The notes under the pieces were generated by a model that did no database searches, was not told the origin of the DNA, and saw only the letters and a list, made by a program, of their open reading frames with translations. Shown here one piece after another: positions 1 to 7,536 of a DNA stretch of 64,000 nucleotides (position 1 is the first letter of the stretch; every line of letters starts with the position of its first letter). The DNA comes from Arthrobacter sp. ISL-28. Lineage in GTDB: Bacteria; Actinomycetota; Actinomycetes; Actinomycetales; Micrococcaceae. The stretch covers positions 186,001 through 250,000 of the forward strand of contig NZ_JAGGPJ010000027.1 of assembly GCF_018613875.1 (NCBI RefSeq), given 5' to 3'. The position numbers were made by a program, and so were the translations under genes.

Positions 1-145
1 ATCCCCGTATTAGGGAGGACACTTGACCCGTGCATGTTGCGCGTAATGGGAGACGCTGCCGAGGAAGACACGGCCGTTCTGACAGTTGATTCCACCTCTG
101 TGGTGAGTCGAGACATCCTTCACGGATGAGTCGAGTCATCGGTAA

Positions 146-175
146 CACCCCGGTCTTAAGACCGGGGTGTTTTTC
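146..175 (+). terminator. Hairpin terminator inside IS481 remnant A
   Basis: An uninterrupted inverted repeat CACCCCGGTC/GACCGGGGTG (146-169) is followed on the plus strand by a T-rich tract. It overlaps the transposase stop. It should stop rightward transcription entering the element, and an equivalent hairpin occurs in remnant B at 3789-3812. Confidence 0.6.
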
Positions 176-1035
176 TTTGTCTGGGTTGGTAGTCCCGGGT
201 GGGGTCGATGGTGAGTTGCCGGATGATCTCGCCGGTGGCGGTATCGCTGATAGTGACGTCGGTGTCGTGGATGAGCATCAGGACGTGTTTGCCGGCGTGG
301 GCCCGGCCGATGCCGATGTGGCGGAGCCGGCCTGCGTGGCGGAGGGTGAGTTTGCCGAACCGGTCCACGCGGTCGATGCGCTGTCGCCAGTGGTCTCCTT
401 GTCTGGCTCCTGCGGGGGGCGGCTTTGGGTGTTGAGCTGTAGGCGCCGGCTGGGGTGCGCCGGTCCAGGGCGCGGTGGGGGCGTTCGTGGTTGTAGATCT
501 GCCGGAACTTGTCCAGCTGTTCGTTGAGGTCCTCGATGGTATGGGCGCGGGCCTGTCCGATCAGCCAGCGTTTGAGGGTCTGGTGGAACCGTTCGATTTT
601 GCCTTGGGTCTGGGGGTGGTTCGGGGCGCCGTTCTTCTGGGTGATGCCCAGGGCGTGGAGCTGGTGTTCGAAGGCGTTCCGTCCGCCTCTGCCGCCGGCC
701 AGGCGGGTGGTGTAGACCATGCCGTTGTCCGTCAGTGTCGAGGCAGGTAGCCCGTACTCGGCGGCGCAGGCCAGGAACGTGGCCACGACCGCGGTGACGG
801 TGACGGGCCGGTAGGCGGTGCAGGCGAGCAGGTAGCGGGAGTGGTCATCGAGGAAGTTCAGGATCTCGGTGTCGGTGCCGTCGGCCAGGGCCCAGTGGGT
901 GAAGTCGGATTGCCAGGTTTCGTTGGGCTGGTGCGCTTCGAAGCGGTGCAGCGAGGCTTTCGGGCGCTTCTTCGGTTCCGGGGTGATCAGCCCGTTGCTG
1001 TGCAGGATCCGGCGAAAGCGTGTCTCGCGGTGATC
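156..1035 (-). pseudogene. IS481-family transposase, 5'-truncated and frameshifted
   Basis: The readable product has the RNase-H-like DDE core of IS481 transposases: an aspartate in ETWQSDFTHWALADG, a second in TDNGMVYTT, and the glutamate in QGKIERFHQTLKRWL, followed by the family's typical EDLNEQLDKFRQIYN and HRALDRRTPAGAY. The N-terminal helix-turn-helix part is missing; the frame runs out of IS481 sequence at about 1030. A second lesion lies near 400-417, where a run of six Gs sits at the point where the reading frame shifts. The C-terminal segment (LTLRHAGRLRHIGIGRAHAG) is found in another frame at 156-368. Both lesions make it non-functional. Confidence 0.85.
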
Positions 1036-1195
1036 CCTCGCACCCGCACCGCCGGCACCACCGGTCCGGCTCCACGACCCGGCAGGCCAGCACTGTCCGG
1101 TCAGGCTCAAGGCGCTGTCCAACGACTTCGAGGCCCAGCCCGTCGAGACGGGCGAACGTGGTCAGGTCAGGGCAAACGAAGGTAGCGTTAGGCAC
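1027..1195 (-). pseudogene. ISL3-family transposase, N-terminal fragment
   Basis: About 56 residues starting at 1195 look like the N-terminus of ISL3-family transposases: a short lead-in, then VVEPDRW followed by a CxxCG zinc finger (CRRCGCEG). The reading frame then enters IS481 sequence out of phase at about 1030, so the zinc-finger N-terminus is all that is left. The remaining 350 or so residues, including the catalytic core, are gone. Family assignment rests on the CxxC finger context and on a matching terminus at 1301-1317; it is an inference. Confidence 0.6.
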
Positions 1196-1300
1196 GTCGA
1201 GGTCTTCCGGATGGGCAGTGTGAGAACTTCCATCATCGGAAGACCTCGATCGTTATCCGGCCACCGACGCGCCGACCGCTCTCACACCCCGACTACACCC

Positions 1301-1317
1301 TCATCTGTGAAGAGCCC
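1301..1317 (-). repeat. Probable ISL3-family terminal inverted repeat
   Basis: On the minus strand this reads GGGCTCTTCACAGATGA, the GG(G)CTCTTC-type start common at ISL3 ends. It sits about 105 bases upstream of the ISL3-like N-terminus at 1195, as expected for the left end of such an element. The other end was not found. An inverted repeat GAGGTCTTCCG/CGGAAGACCTC (1199-1246) lies between the two. Confidence 0.45.
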
Positions 1318-1331
1318 GATAACGTTGCCTT

Positions 1332-3455
1332 ATGACCGGTATCAACCAAACGCTCAGCTACAGGACCCGCGCGAACCACTTCAAGAACGGGATCGCGATG
1401 GGCGGACACCTCTGGCTTCAGGAAGGACCTCAGTCGGAACTGGTTTTCCGTGCGCACGGCATCTTCCAGCGTCGATATGAGCTGCGCCTCATGCTCTCGA
1501 AAGTCAGGTCCTTCGTTGGCGGCACGGGAGGTGCGGTGACGGGCTCGCGCTGGACCCTGACACTGGCGGATGGGACTGTCGAGGAGTTCCTTGTGGCAGG
1601 GCGCACCGGACTCCGAGAGGCGCTGCTGTCCGTCCACTCCAACGCTAGGAACCACTCGATTCCTACGGGCGACCCGTCGGACTTACCTCGCTCTCGCCCC
1701 GACCAACCTGCCAGCCTTCCGGCGGGGACTGCCAACAGCCACGTCCGCCGGGTTGAGACTGCGTCGGCGCAGTCTCAAAAGGATTCCGAACTGCCCTTGA
1801 GAGCCGCGATCACCGCGACCCCGCAACTCCCGGGCTTCAAGCACCTGCGCGTAATCGGATTCTCCACGGCGCTCAAGAGGTTCGCCCAGGCTGTCCCTCG
1901 GAGCGAAGGGGGTTACGGACTCGACGTCGAAGGAAGCGTTATCAGTTGGGAGTCGCGTACTGGCCTCGTCAGCGAGTCGCAGAACGACGTGTACGAACCC
2001 GTGCGCCTCCCTGCGCGTTGCCTGGTGATTCCAGGCAAAGTCGTTCAGATCGCTGGCTCGCGGGACGGGATGCTCGCACTCACCGAGCATGGCGATGTTT
2101 ACGCCTGGGGTGAGGACTACTTCGATGAGATCGGTGAAGATGGGCGAAACGAAGAGTCGCCGCTGCACATCAACGGCCTCGACGGAATCGTCTCGCTGGC
2201 TTCGACCGGTAGCACCCACTTCGCAATTGGCGCGCGGGGAGAGGTTTGGTCCTGGGGATCTAAATACGGTGGGTGTTTGGGTGACGGGTCGGAGGCAAAT
2301 CGCAGTGTGCCCGCTTTGGTTCCGCACTTGAGCGATGTCAGAGAGGTGCGGTGCTCGGAGCAGCGAGACCAGGTCGTTGCTCTGACGACGGGGGGTGCTG
2401 TCCTGGTCTGGGGTTACGGGTACTCGTTTGACGGAGACAAGGTCGCGCGGAGCATTCCGACTGAGTTGATCGATCTCCCGAAAATCCGATCCTTGGGCGA
2501 CGGCGAAACGGCGATCGATGGCGATGGGCACGTCTGGAGGTGGGGCGAAGACCTCGCAGTGAAGCAAGTCCCTGATCTGACAGACATTGTCGCCATCGTC
2601 CACGGAAGCAACTCGATTAGCAATGATGGCACCTGGCATGCTCTCGACCGCGACGGACGCGTCTACGGCTGGGGATGCAACAACTTCGGGCAGATCGGAG
2701 ACGGAACGACAATCGACCGTGACCACCCCGTCCCGGTGACCGGTCTCACCGACGTCGTCGCGCTCGTCACCAACAGCGCCGAGGCCTATGCACTTACATC
2801 AAGCGGGACGGTGTGTGCCTGGGGCGGATTCCCGAGTGAAGGTGTTCTTGAAAATTACGGGAACATGGAGACCATCCACGGTCCCGTGCCACAGCGAATC
2901 CCCCTGCCACACTTCACCGAGTCGCGCATGCAGCGCTGGGCAACCCTGGAGCTAGCAAGCCTCGGCTCCAGCGAGCTGCGTCAGACATTCTTCGACTTCC
3001 GAAATGGACGTACACCCCTCATGCAGTGCGCTGCGGCCGGCCTAGACGACGAAGTTTCCGTCATGCTTGCGCAGAGCGGAGACGTTAACGCCGTTGACAC
3101 TGATGGGGACTCAGCCCTCTTCTATGCCGCGAGCAAAGGTCAGATGCGCAACGTCGAGCTGCTTCTACGGGCAGGAGCAAACCCGCATATTCATCGACCC
3201 GGCGGCAACTCCGCGCTCGCGCAGGCCGCGGGGATGAGTGTGGCGTTCGGCAGCGACGGCGGCGACTACTGGCAGGTGGCCCTGCTGCTCCTCAGGCGTG
3301 GGGCCGATCCCTCGGACATGTATTCACGTGGCATCGCTCCTGCAAGGCACACAGACCGTGGCATGCTGGTGATCCGACCGGAGAATCTATATAGCTACCT
3401 GGCGTACGACGACACGTTTCCGATTCGAGTCGTTCGTGAGTCGTTTGTTGGGTAA
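1332..3455 (+). CDS. GRAM-like/RCC1-propeller/ankyrin repeat fusion protein
   Basis: A 707-residue protein with three parts. Residues 14-100 resemble a bacterial GRAM/PH-like domain (RANHFKNGIAMGGHLWL, then LTLADGTVEEFLVAGR). Seven blades of RCC1 type recur about every 45-50 residues: VISWES (203), VYAWG (256), VWSWG (305), VLVWG (357), VWRWG (401), VYGWG (444), VCAWG (494). Seven is the blade number of the RCC1 propeller. Residues 558-660 hold two clear and one degenerate ankyrin repeat (NGRTPLMQCAAAG; DGDSALFYAASKG). No signal peptide or membrane segment is visible. The first ATG keeps the whole GRAM-like domain, although no Shine-Dalgarno is evident. Composition looks less GC-rich than the rest of the window. 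It lies alone between two IS481 relics. All three domains mediate binding rather than catalysis, so a scaffold or regulatory role is possible; function is unknown. Confidence 0.8.
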   Translation: MTGINQTLSYRTRANHFKNGIAMGGHLWLQEGPQSELVFRAHGIFQRRYELRLMLSKVRSFVGGTGGAVTGSRWTLTLADGTVEEFLVAGRTGLREALLSVHSNARNHSIPTGDPSDLPRSRPDQPASLPAGTANSHVRRVETASAQSQKDSELPLRAAITATPQLPGFKHLRVIGFSTALKRFAQAVPRSEGGYGLDVEGSVISWESRTGLVSESQNDVYEPVRLPARCLVIPGKVVQIAGSRDGMLALTEHGDVYAWGEDYFDEIGEDGRNEESPLHINGLDGIVSLASTGSTHFAIGARGEVWSWGSKYGGCLGDGSEANRSVPALVPHLSDVREVRCSEQRDQVVALTTGGAVLVWGYGYSFDGDKVARSIPTELIDLPKIRSLGDGETAIDGDGHVWRWGEDLAVKQVPDLTDIVAIVHGSNSISNDGTWHALDRDGRVYGWGCNNFGQIGDGTTIDRDHPVPVTGLTDVVALVTNSAEAYALTSSGTVCAWGGFPSEGVLENYGNMETIHGPVPQRIPLPHFTESRMQRWATLELASLGSSELRQTFFDFRNGRTPLMQCAAAGLDDEVSVMLAQSGDVNAVDTDGDSALFYAASKGQMRNVELLLRAGANPHIHRPGGNSALAQAAGMSVAFGSDGGDYWQVALLLLRRGADPSDMYSRGIAPARHTDRGMLVIRPENLYSYLAYDDTFPIRVVRESFVG

Positions 3456-3741
3456 ACGTTCTGTCGAACTTCGGGCTATGGACCTGTATCCCCCCTCCGA
3501 TCCGGTACCGTCGAGGTCACTTCCAAACGGACTCAAAAACGGAGCAGCCAAAGAGCAGATCCGTGCAGTGACATTGCTGGCTAAGCGACCACGATCGGAC
3601 TTCGCCGGACTGGAGAGGCAACCATGGCGGAACCTTACTCAACACGGCCGGTAGAAGGAAGACACTGGGCTACCCACCGGTCTGCAGATGAGGAAGACAC
3701 AGTACTGGAAGACACCGCGTTTCTGACAGTTGATTCCACCG
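3456..3741. other. Intergenic, no gene recognised
   Basis: The sequence lies between the RCC1-ankyrin gene and the left end of IS481 remnant B. A 72-codon open frame (3436-3654) overlaps the end of the upstream gene and has no recognisable content, so I do not call it. The stretch GGAAGACAC...TTCTGACAGTTGATTCCACC at its right end is shared with the flank of remnant A. Confidence 0.5.
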
Positions 3742-3781
3742 TGTGATGTAGCGGGACATCCTTTACGGATGTGTCGGGACA

Positions 3782-4565
3782 TCATTGACACCCCGGTCTT
3801 CGGACCGGGGTGTTTTGTTTTTTCGGTTGGCAGCCTCGGGCGGGGTAGATGGTGAATTCGGCGAGGATTTCGCCGGTGCCGTGCTCGACGGCGGTTATCT
3901 CGTTTCCATGGGCGAGCAGGATGATGCGTTTGTGTTTGTGGGCTCGTCCGATACCCAGATGGCAGAGCCGTCCTGCGTGGCGGAGCGTGACCTTGCCGTC
4001 GGTGTCGACGCGGTCGGTGCGCACGCGCCAGTGTTCGCCTTGGGCGGTGGTGGGGCTGCTTTGGGCGTTGCCGTGTAGCCCTCGGCAGGGGTGCGCCGGT
4101 TCAGAGCCCGGTGGGGGCGTTCGTGGGTTGTAGATCTGCCGGAACTTGTCCAGCTGTTCGTTGAGATCTTCCAGCGTGTGTCGGGGTGTCCGTGCAGTCA
4201 TTTCTTCAGGTTCTGATGGAAGCGTTCGATTTTGCCCTGGGTTTGCGGGTGCCCGGGGTGGCCGTTCTTCTGCGTGATGCCCAGGGCCGAAGGTGGGAGG
4301 CGATGGTCTCAGCGCCGGCGTCCAATCCTTTTCGGGTGAGTTCGAGTCGCAGTGCCAGGATCCTGTCCCTGACTGGCGCCGGGGTGGTGCGGGGCTCGTG
4401 CCCGGACGTCTGGAGCGGGATGCCCAGGCCGGCTTCACCCGCCTGGGCATGGCGCCGGAGGAGTTCGTGGACCCATTGCCGGCTGACTCCGTACCGGCGG
4501 GCAGCCTCTGATTTGGACATTCTGCCCTCGAGTACAGCCAGGACGATGACCTTGTTCTTCGACAT
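3782..4565 (-). pseudogene. IS481-family transposase, internally deleted and frameshifted
   Basis: The start at 4565 gives MSKNKVIVLAVLEGRMSKSEAARRYGVSRQWVHELLRR, the helix-turn-helix N-terminus of IS481 transposases. The reading then jumps from AETIASHL straight to GITQKNGHPGHPQTQGKIERFHQ, so the central block holding the first two catalytic aspartates is missing. A further frame change follows: the C-terminal part (EDLNEQLDKFRQIYN, KVTLRHAGRLCHLGIGRAH) continues in a different frame to the stop at 3782. The remaining parts are similar to remnant A, so the two belong to closely related elements. Confidence 0.85.
3789..3822 (+). terminator. Hairpin terminator inside IS481 remnant B
   Basis: The inverted repeat CACCCCGGTC/GACCGGGGTG (3789-3812) has a TTCG loop and is followed on the plus strand by GTTTTGTTTTTT. 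It corresponds to the hairpin of remnant A and would block readthrough from the upstream RCC1-ankyrin gene into the element. Confidence 0.65.
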
Positions 4566-4618
4566 GGCCCAGCCCATCAGGCTAAGTGTCGTCTGTGTCC
4601 GCGACATGCCGAGACCGT

Positions 4619-4711
4619 CAACGATGTCCCGCCACAGCAGTCAACTATCACCTGTCAACGATGTCCCGCCACAGCAGTCAACTATCACCTGTCAACGATG
4701 TCCCGCCACAG
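4619..4711. repeat. 37-base tandem repeat at IS481 right end (2.5 copies)
   Basis: The unit starts CAACGATGTCCCGCCACAGC and is 37 bases long. Copies lie at 4619-4655, 4656-4692 and, partial, 4693-4711, with a further diverged box AACGATGTCCTG just after it. Each unit contains the rightward IS481 terminal box, so the element's right end has been tandemly duplicated. Confidence 0.85.
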
Positions 4712-4758
4712 GTGCAAACGATGTCCTGAAATCACACACCCCCATCTCCACCGTTTCA

Positions 4759-4794
4759 CCTATAGCCCGGACTCCCGTCCGGGCTATAGGTTTT
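4759..4794 (+). terminator. Strong hairpin terminator
   Basis: Perfect 13-base arms CCTATAGCCCGGA/TCCGGGCTATAGG (4759-4790) are followed by TTTT. The hairpin separates the IS481 relic from the htrA-like gene. Confidence 0.7.
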
Positions 4795-4917
4795 AAACAC
4801 CCGTTCATGCGGCCCTGTTCACCCACGGCGTAGCCCGCAAGGGACTAGGCAGGCGGCTCCAGGGGTTGTGCCAGATAGCACTCAATCCGCAACAGGTACG
4901 GCCAAGGGAGGCGGGCC

Positions 4918-5901
4918 ATGTCCACGGCACCTGCAACTGCATCAGGTCCCGACAGGGACGACGACGCCCTGGATTCATACTCCGAGACGGTCATCAGGGT
5001 GGCCAGGACCGTCACGCCGCACGTCGCAGCCATCGAAATGACCGGTAACCGACGCAACGGAAGGTTCCGGGTGGGAGCCGGCTCCGCGGTGCTCTTTACC
5101 GAGGACGGATTCCTCCTGACTAATTCGCACGTCGTGGCGGGTACGCAGAAAGGCCGCGCAGTCTTTGCCGACGGCTCGGCGACGGACATTGAGCTGGTGG
5201 GGGCGGACCCCCTGTCAGATCTCGCAGTGGTCCGGGGCCGCTCGCCCCGCGTAGCCCCGGCGGAATTCGGTGATGCGGAATCCCTCCGCGTGGGCCAGCT
5301 GGTCATCGCGGTGGGCAATCCTCTCGGCCTCTCCGGCTCAGTGACGGCGGGAGTGGTAAGCGGTTTGGGCCGTGCCATCCCCGTCTGGGCCGGGCGTAAC
5401 CGCCGGGTCATCGAGGATGTCATCCAGACAGACGCTGCGTTGAATGCGGGCAGTTCGGGCGGCGCCCTCGCCGATGCCCGCAGCCGCATCATCGGAATCA
5501 ATACTGCCGTCGCCGGCGCCGGGTTGGGACTGGCCGTGCCGATCAACAAGACCACCCGACGGATCATCTCCGCGCTCCTGGCTGACGGTCGCGTCCGGCG
5601 CGCCTATCTGGGCCTAGTCAGCACCCCCATCCGGCTCGGCCCCAGCATGGTAGTCCGCACCGGCCAGCGCAATGGCCTGCGCGTGGTGGAAGTTCTCGCC
5701 GGGTCCCCTGCCGAAAAGGCAGGCGTGCAGGTGGGCGACGTCCTGCTGCGGGCGGGGTCGCGGCCGGTGAGCAATGCCGAAAGCCTGCAAAAGCTGCTCT
5801 TTGCCGATGCCATCGGCGTCCCCATGAGCATTGTGGTGCTGCGTGACGGCCACGAGCTCGAGATTGCTGCCGTACCAGCGGAAATGGCGGACACTGGCTA
5901 A
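4918..5901 (+). CDS. HtrA-like trypsin-type serine protease with PDZ domain
   Basis: A 327-residue S1C (HtrA/DegP-like) protease. The catalytic triad is visible: His71 in LTNSHVV, Asp101 in LSDLAVV and Ser180 in NAGSSGGAL. A single PDZ domain follows (about 228-320; YLGL, then GSPAEKAGVQVGDVLL), which in this family binds exposed C-termini and regulates activity. Unlike DegP and most actinobacterial HtrA proteins it has no signal peptide and no membrane anchor, so a cytoplasmic quality-control role is inferred. The ATG at 4918 has a GGGAGGCGG ribosome site at good spacing. It appears monocistronic, closed by the hairpin at 5937-5986. Confidence 0.9.
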   Translation: MSTAPATASGPDRDDDALDSYSETVIRVARTVTPHVAAIEMTGNRRNGRFRVGAGSAVLFTEDGFLLTNSHVVAGTQKGRAVFADGSATDIELVGADPLSDLAVVRGRSPRVAPAEFGDAESLRVGQLVIAVGNPLGLSGSVTAGVVSGLGRAIPVWAGRNRRVIEDVIQTDAALNAGSSGGALADARSRIIGINTAVAGAGLGLAVPINKTTRRIISALLADGRVRRAYLGLVSTPIRLGPSMVVRTGQRNGLRVVEVLAGSPAEKAGVQVGDVLLRAGSRPVSNAESLQKLLFADAIGVPMSIVVLRDGHELEIAAVPAEMADTG

Positions 5902-5936
5902 GCCCCGAACGAAGAGCCTGGCTAGGGGCTCCCAGG

Positions 5937-5986
5937 AAAAGCAAACAAGAACGGAGCCGGAACCGGCCCCGTTCTTGTTTGCTTTT
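5937..5986. terminator. Bidirectional terminator between htrA-like gene and small ORF
   Basis: Perfect 18-base arms AAAAGCAAACAAGAACGG (5937-5954) and its complement (5969-5986) give A-runs and T-runs on both strands. It can serve both convergent genes. Confidence 0.8.
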
Positions 5987-5992
5987 ATGTGG

Positions 5993-6130
5993 CTAAGACC
6001 GTTTCTTCAGGTGCGCAACAGGATCCGGAGCTCCCTCAACGGGCCCCTTGGCCTTCTTGTCCGCGCGTTTTTGTTTGATGGTCTTGCCCGCTTTTTTCTG
6101 CTGATGCGTGTGTGGTGACTTGTCCGGCAT
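5993..6130 (-). CDS. Small lysine-rich protein, 45 residues
   Basis: A 45-codon gene: MPDKSPHTHQQKKAGKTIKQ, then KRADKKAKG, ending in PVAHLKKRS. It is very basic, about one quarter lysine, and without hydrophobic segments, so it is likely a soluble nucleic-acid- or ribosome-associated protein; that is inference. A GAGGGAG ribosome site lies 8 bases before the ATG, and the stop lies directly against a strong bidirectional terminator, which supports a real gene. It resembles short lysine-rich hypothetical proteins common in Micrococcaceae; I know no assigned function. Confidence 0.65.
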   Translation of the reverse strand: MPDKSPHTHQQKKAGKTIKQKRADKKAKGPVEGAPDPVAHLKKRS

Positions 6131-6228
6131 GGCGTGCTCCCTCGTCCGAGGAGCAGGAGTGCCCCTCCCTACGTAAATTACGCCTGTTTCGCCACGAATG
6201 TAATGCCCCGGAACGGGAGCCAGAAGGC

Positions 6229-6591
6229 TTAGACCGAAACGTCCGAGATGCCCACGAAACGGGTGCCCACGCCGTCGAACTCGCTCCTGACGAACCCCGG
6301 TGCGGGCGCCGGAATCTCGGCCGGACTATGGTGGCTGCAACTGACGTAGGTAAACTCAGGCCACCATTTCTTCGGCCTGGCGGCCTCCTCATATCCGCAG
6401 ACATCACAGCGCAGATGGACCCAGACCGGGCGCTTTCCGGTCCGGTTCGCCCGGGACTGGAGGAGCCACTGGGGAGGATTGTCAAGGATTTCGCCCAGTT
6501 CGGCTTCGGTCATCCGGCTGGGAATGCCGTGGCGCTGGGCCATCTCCAGTGGTACATCAAGGGCAATTGCCGCATCGCGTCTGCTAATCAT
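6229..6591 (-). CDS. Hypothetical protein with zinc-ribbon-like CxxC
   Basis: A 120-residue protein. The start ATG at 6591 gives MISRRDAAIALDVPLEMAQR. The middle has a segment LDNPPQWLLQSR, followed by VHLRCDVCGYEEAARPKKWW and TYVSCSHHSP. The CxxC plus CSHH pattern suggests one structural zinc site. The ribosome site is weak. The NPPQWL stretch is reminiscent of DUF5997-type proteins, but I cannot assign a family with confidence. It is the first gene after the crcB pair on the same strand, 59 bases downstream of it. Confidence 0.6.
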   Translation of the reverse strand: MISRRDAAIALDVPLEMAQRHGIPSRMTEAELGEILDNPPQWLLQSRANRTGKRPVWVHLRCDVCGYEEAARPKKWWPEFTYVSCSHHSPAEIPAPAPGFVRSEFDGVGTRFVGISDVSV

Positions 6592-6650
6592 CACAGTCCA
6601 CGATACGGGAAGACATGACCGATGCTGCCTCCGCGAACCGTTCCCGCCGG

Positions 6651-7046
6651 TTACCCGCCGCCCAGCGCAATCCCTGCCGCTGCAATCCCTGCCGCCGCAG
6701 CCGCGAAGCCGGCCAGCAGGTTGGCGCCAACGTTGATGACCGCGGCGAAGTACCGCCCCTCGCTGACGAGCCTCACGGTGGCGGTGGTCCAGGAACTGAA
6801 GGTCGTGAGGCCGCCGGCCAGACCCGTGGCGAGCGCGGTGTGCCACTCGGGTGCGAGCACGCTGCTGAGGCCAATGGAGAGTCCTATGATGAAGCACCCT
6901 GCGACATTGACCAGCAGCGTGGCCCATGGCCAGTGGCGGCGGGGCGTGGGGCGGCCGGCCAGCAAAGTGTCCACGGCAAACCTGATCAGGGCGCCGGCAA
7001 TGCCGAACAGTCCCACCAGCAGTGGCGCCAGAACTCCCGCCGTCAC
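6651..7046 (-). CDS. Fluoride channel protein CrcB (second subunit gene)
   Basis: A 131-residue CrcB/Fluc family membrane protein. It has four hydrophobic segments, the NVAGCF segment of TM2 and the family's GGLTTFSSW motif (the TTFS polar track of the fluoride pore). I place the start at GTG 7046, which overlaps the upstream crcB stop by four bases (GTGA). A longer frame exists upstream but would overlap the first crcB extensively. Paired crcB genes encode heterodimeric fluoride exporters in many Gram-positive bacteria. No fluoride riboswitch is visible before the pair. Confidence 0.88.
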   Translation of the reverse strand: MTAGVLAPLLVGLFGIAGALIRFAVDTLLAGRPTPRRHWPWATLLVNVAGCFIIGLSIGLSSVLAPEWHTALATGLAGGLTTFSSWTTATVRLVSEGRYFAAVINVGANLLAGFAAAAAGIAAAGIALGGG

Positions 7047-7495
7047 GGACTGCCCGATTTCCCTGCGCCGAACGCCTTGCCGGCCTTCCAGCCTGCAGCT
7101 GCGGCGCCGAGCCCCAGCAGGACGGACAGGACGAGGTAGAAAATCCACACGGTGTGGAGCCCACCGCCTGCCAGCTGGTCGACTGACCCCACGACCGCGG
7201 AGAAGGTGGTGAAGGATCCCAGCAGGCCGGGTCCGATGGCGGCGCGAAGCCAGAAGGCAGTGTGCGGCCGCGCGATCCAGATGGTGGTGAGCATGCCGAG
7301 GACGAAGCTTCCGGCCACATTAATGGCCAGCGTGGCCCACGGCACGGCACCGGTGGAATCGGGAAACAATACGCCCAGCCCGTACCGGAGTTCGGTGCCC
7401 ACCAGTCCACCGGCGGCGACGGCGGCCCAGACCCGCCAGCCGTGGCCGCTGGGTGCCTTCACCTTCGGTCCCTTGTCAACGGCCGCAGTCTTCAT
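7043..7495 (-). CDS. Fluoride channel protein CrcB (first subunit gene)
   Basis: A 150-residue CrcB/Fluc family protein with a short charged N-terminus and four hydrophobic segments. The motifs GGLVGTELRYGLG, NVAGSFVLG and GPGLLGSFTTFSAV match the glycine-rich first helix, the Asn pore residue and the TTFS track of fluoride channels. It overlaps the second crcB by four bases, so the two are co-translated. Spacing to the upstream DtxR-family gene is only 41 bases, so all may be one transcript. Confidence 0.88.
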   Translation of the reverse strand: MKTAAVDKGPKVKAPSGHGWRVWAAVAAGGLVGTELRYGLGVLFPDSTGAVPWATLAINVAGSFVLGMLTTIWIARPHTAFWLRAAIGPGLLGSFTTFSAVVGSVDQLAGGGLHTVWIFYLVLSVLLGLGAAAAGWKAGKAFGAGKSGSP

Positions 7496-7536
7496 GCGGC
7501 TTCAGCATTCACCGGCAGCCCACGACGGGAGCCTGC

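Larger units (their letters stand above)
63..1035 (-). mobile_element. IS481-family element remnant A
   Basis: This is a degenerate IS481-family insertion sequence whose transposase reads leftward. The left (transposase 3') end carries two boxes of the form GAGACATCC and TCGAGTCATC just outside the stop. They match the boxes of the second IS481 relic at 3742-3792. Homology to that relic starts even further out, including an identical stretch TTCTGACAGTTGATTCCACC at 77-96 and 3721-3740. The right side has no IS481 end: the element is cut at about 1030, where sequence of an ISL3-family transposase begins. Exact left boundary is uncertain (63 or about 97). Confidence 0.7.
3742..4710 (-). mobile_element. 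IS481-family element remnant B
   Basis: A nearly end-to-end but internally deleted IS481-family element. The left end begins TGTGATGTAGCGGGACATCC (3742) with a second TCGGGACATC box. The right end, read inward, begins TGTGGCGGGACATCGTTGACA-like sequence from 4711. Both ends therefore start with TGTG and carry GCGGGACATC boxes, as in this family. The right end is repeated: a 37-base unit is present two full times plus a partial copy (4619-4711). Confidence 0.75.

Noticed and set aside
1683-2726. A 347-codon minus-strand frame inside the RCC1-ankyrin gene
   Set aside because: The plus-strand product has regular RCC1 and ankyrin repeats; the minus-strand one has none.
3436-3654. A 72-codon frame after the RCC1-ankyrin gene
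   Set aside because: It overlaps the upstream gene's end, has no clear ribosome site and no recognisable content.
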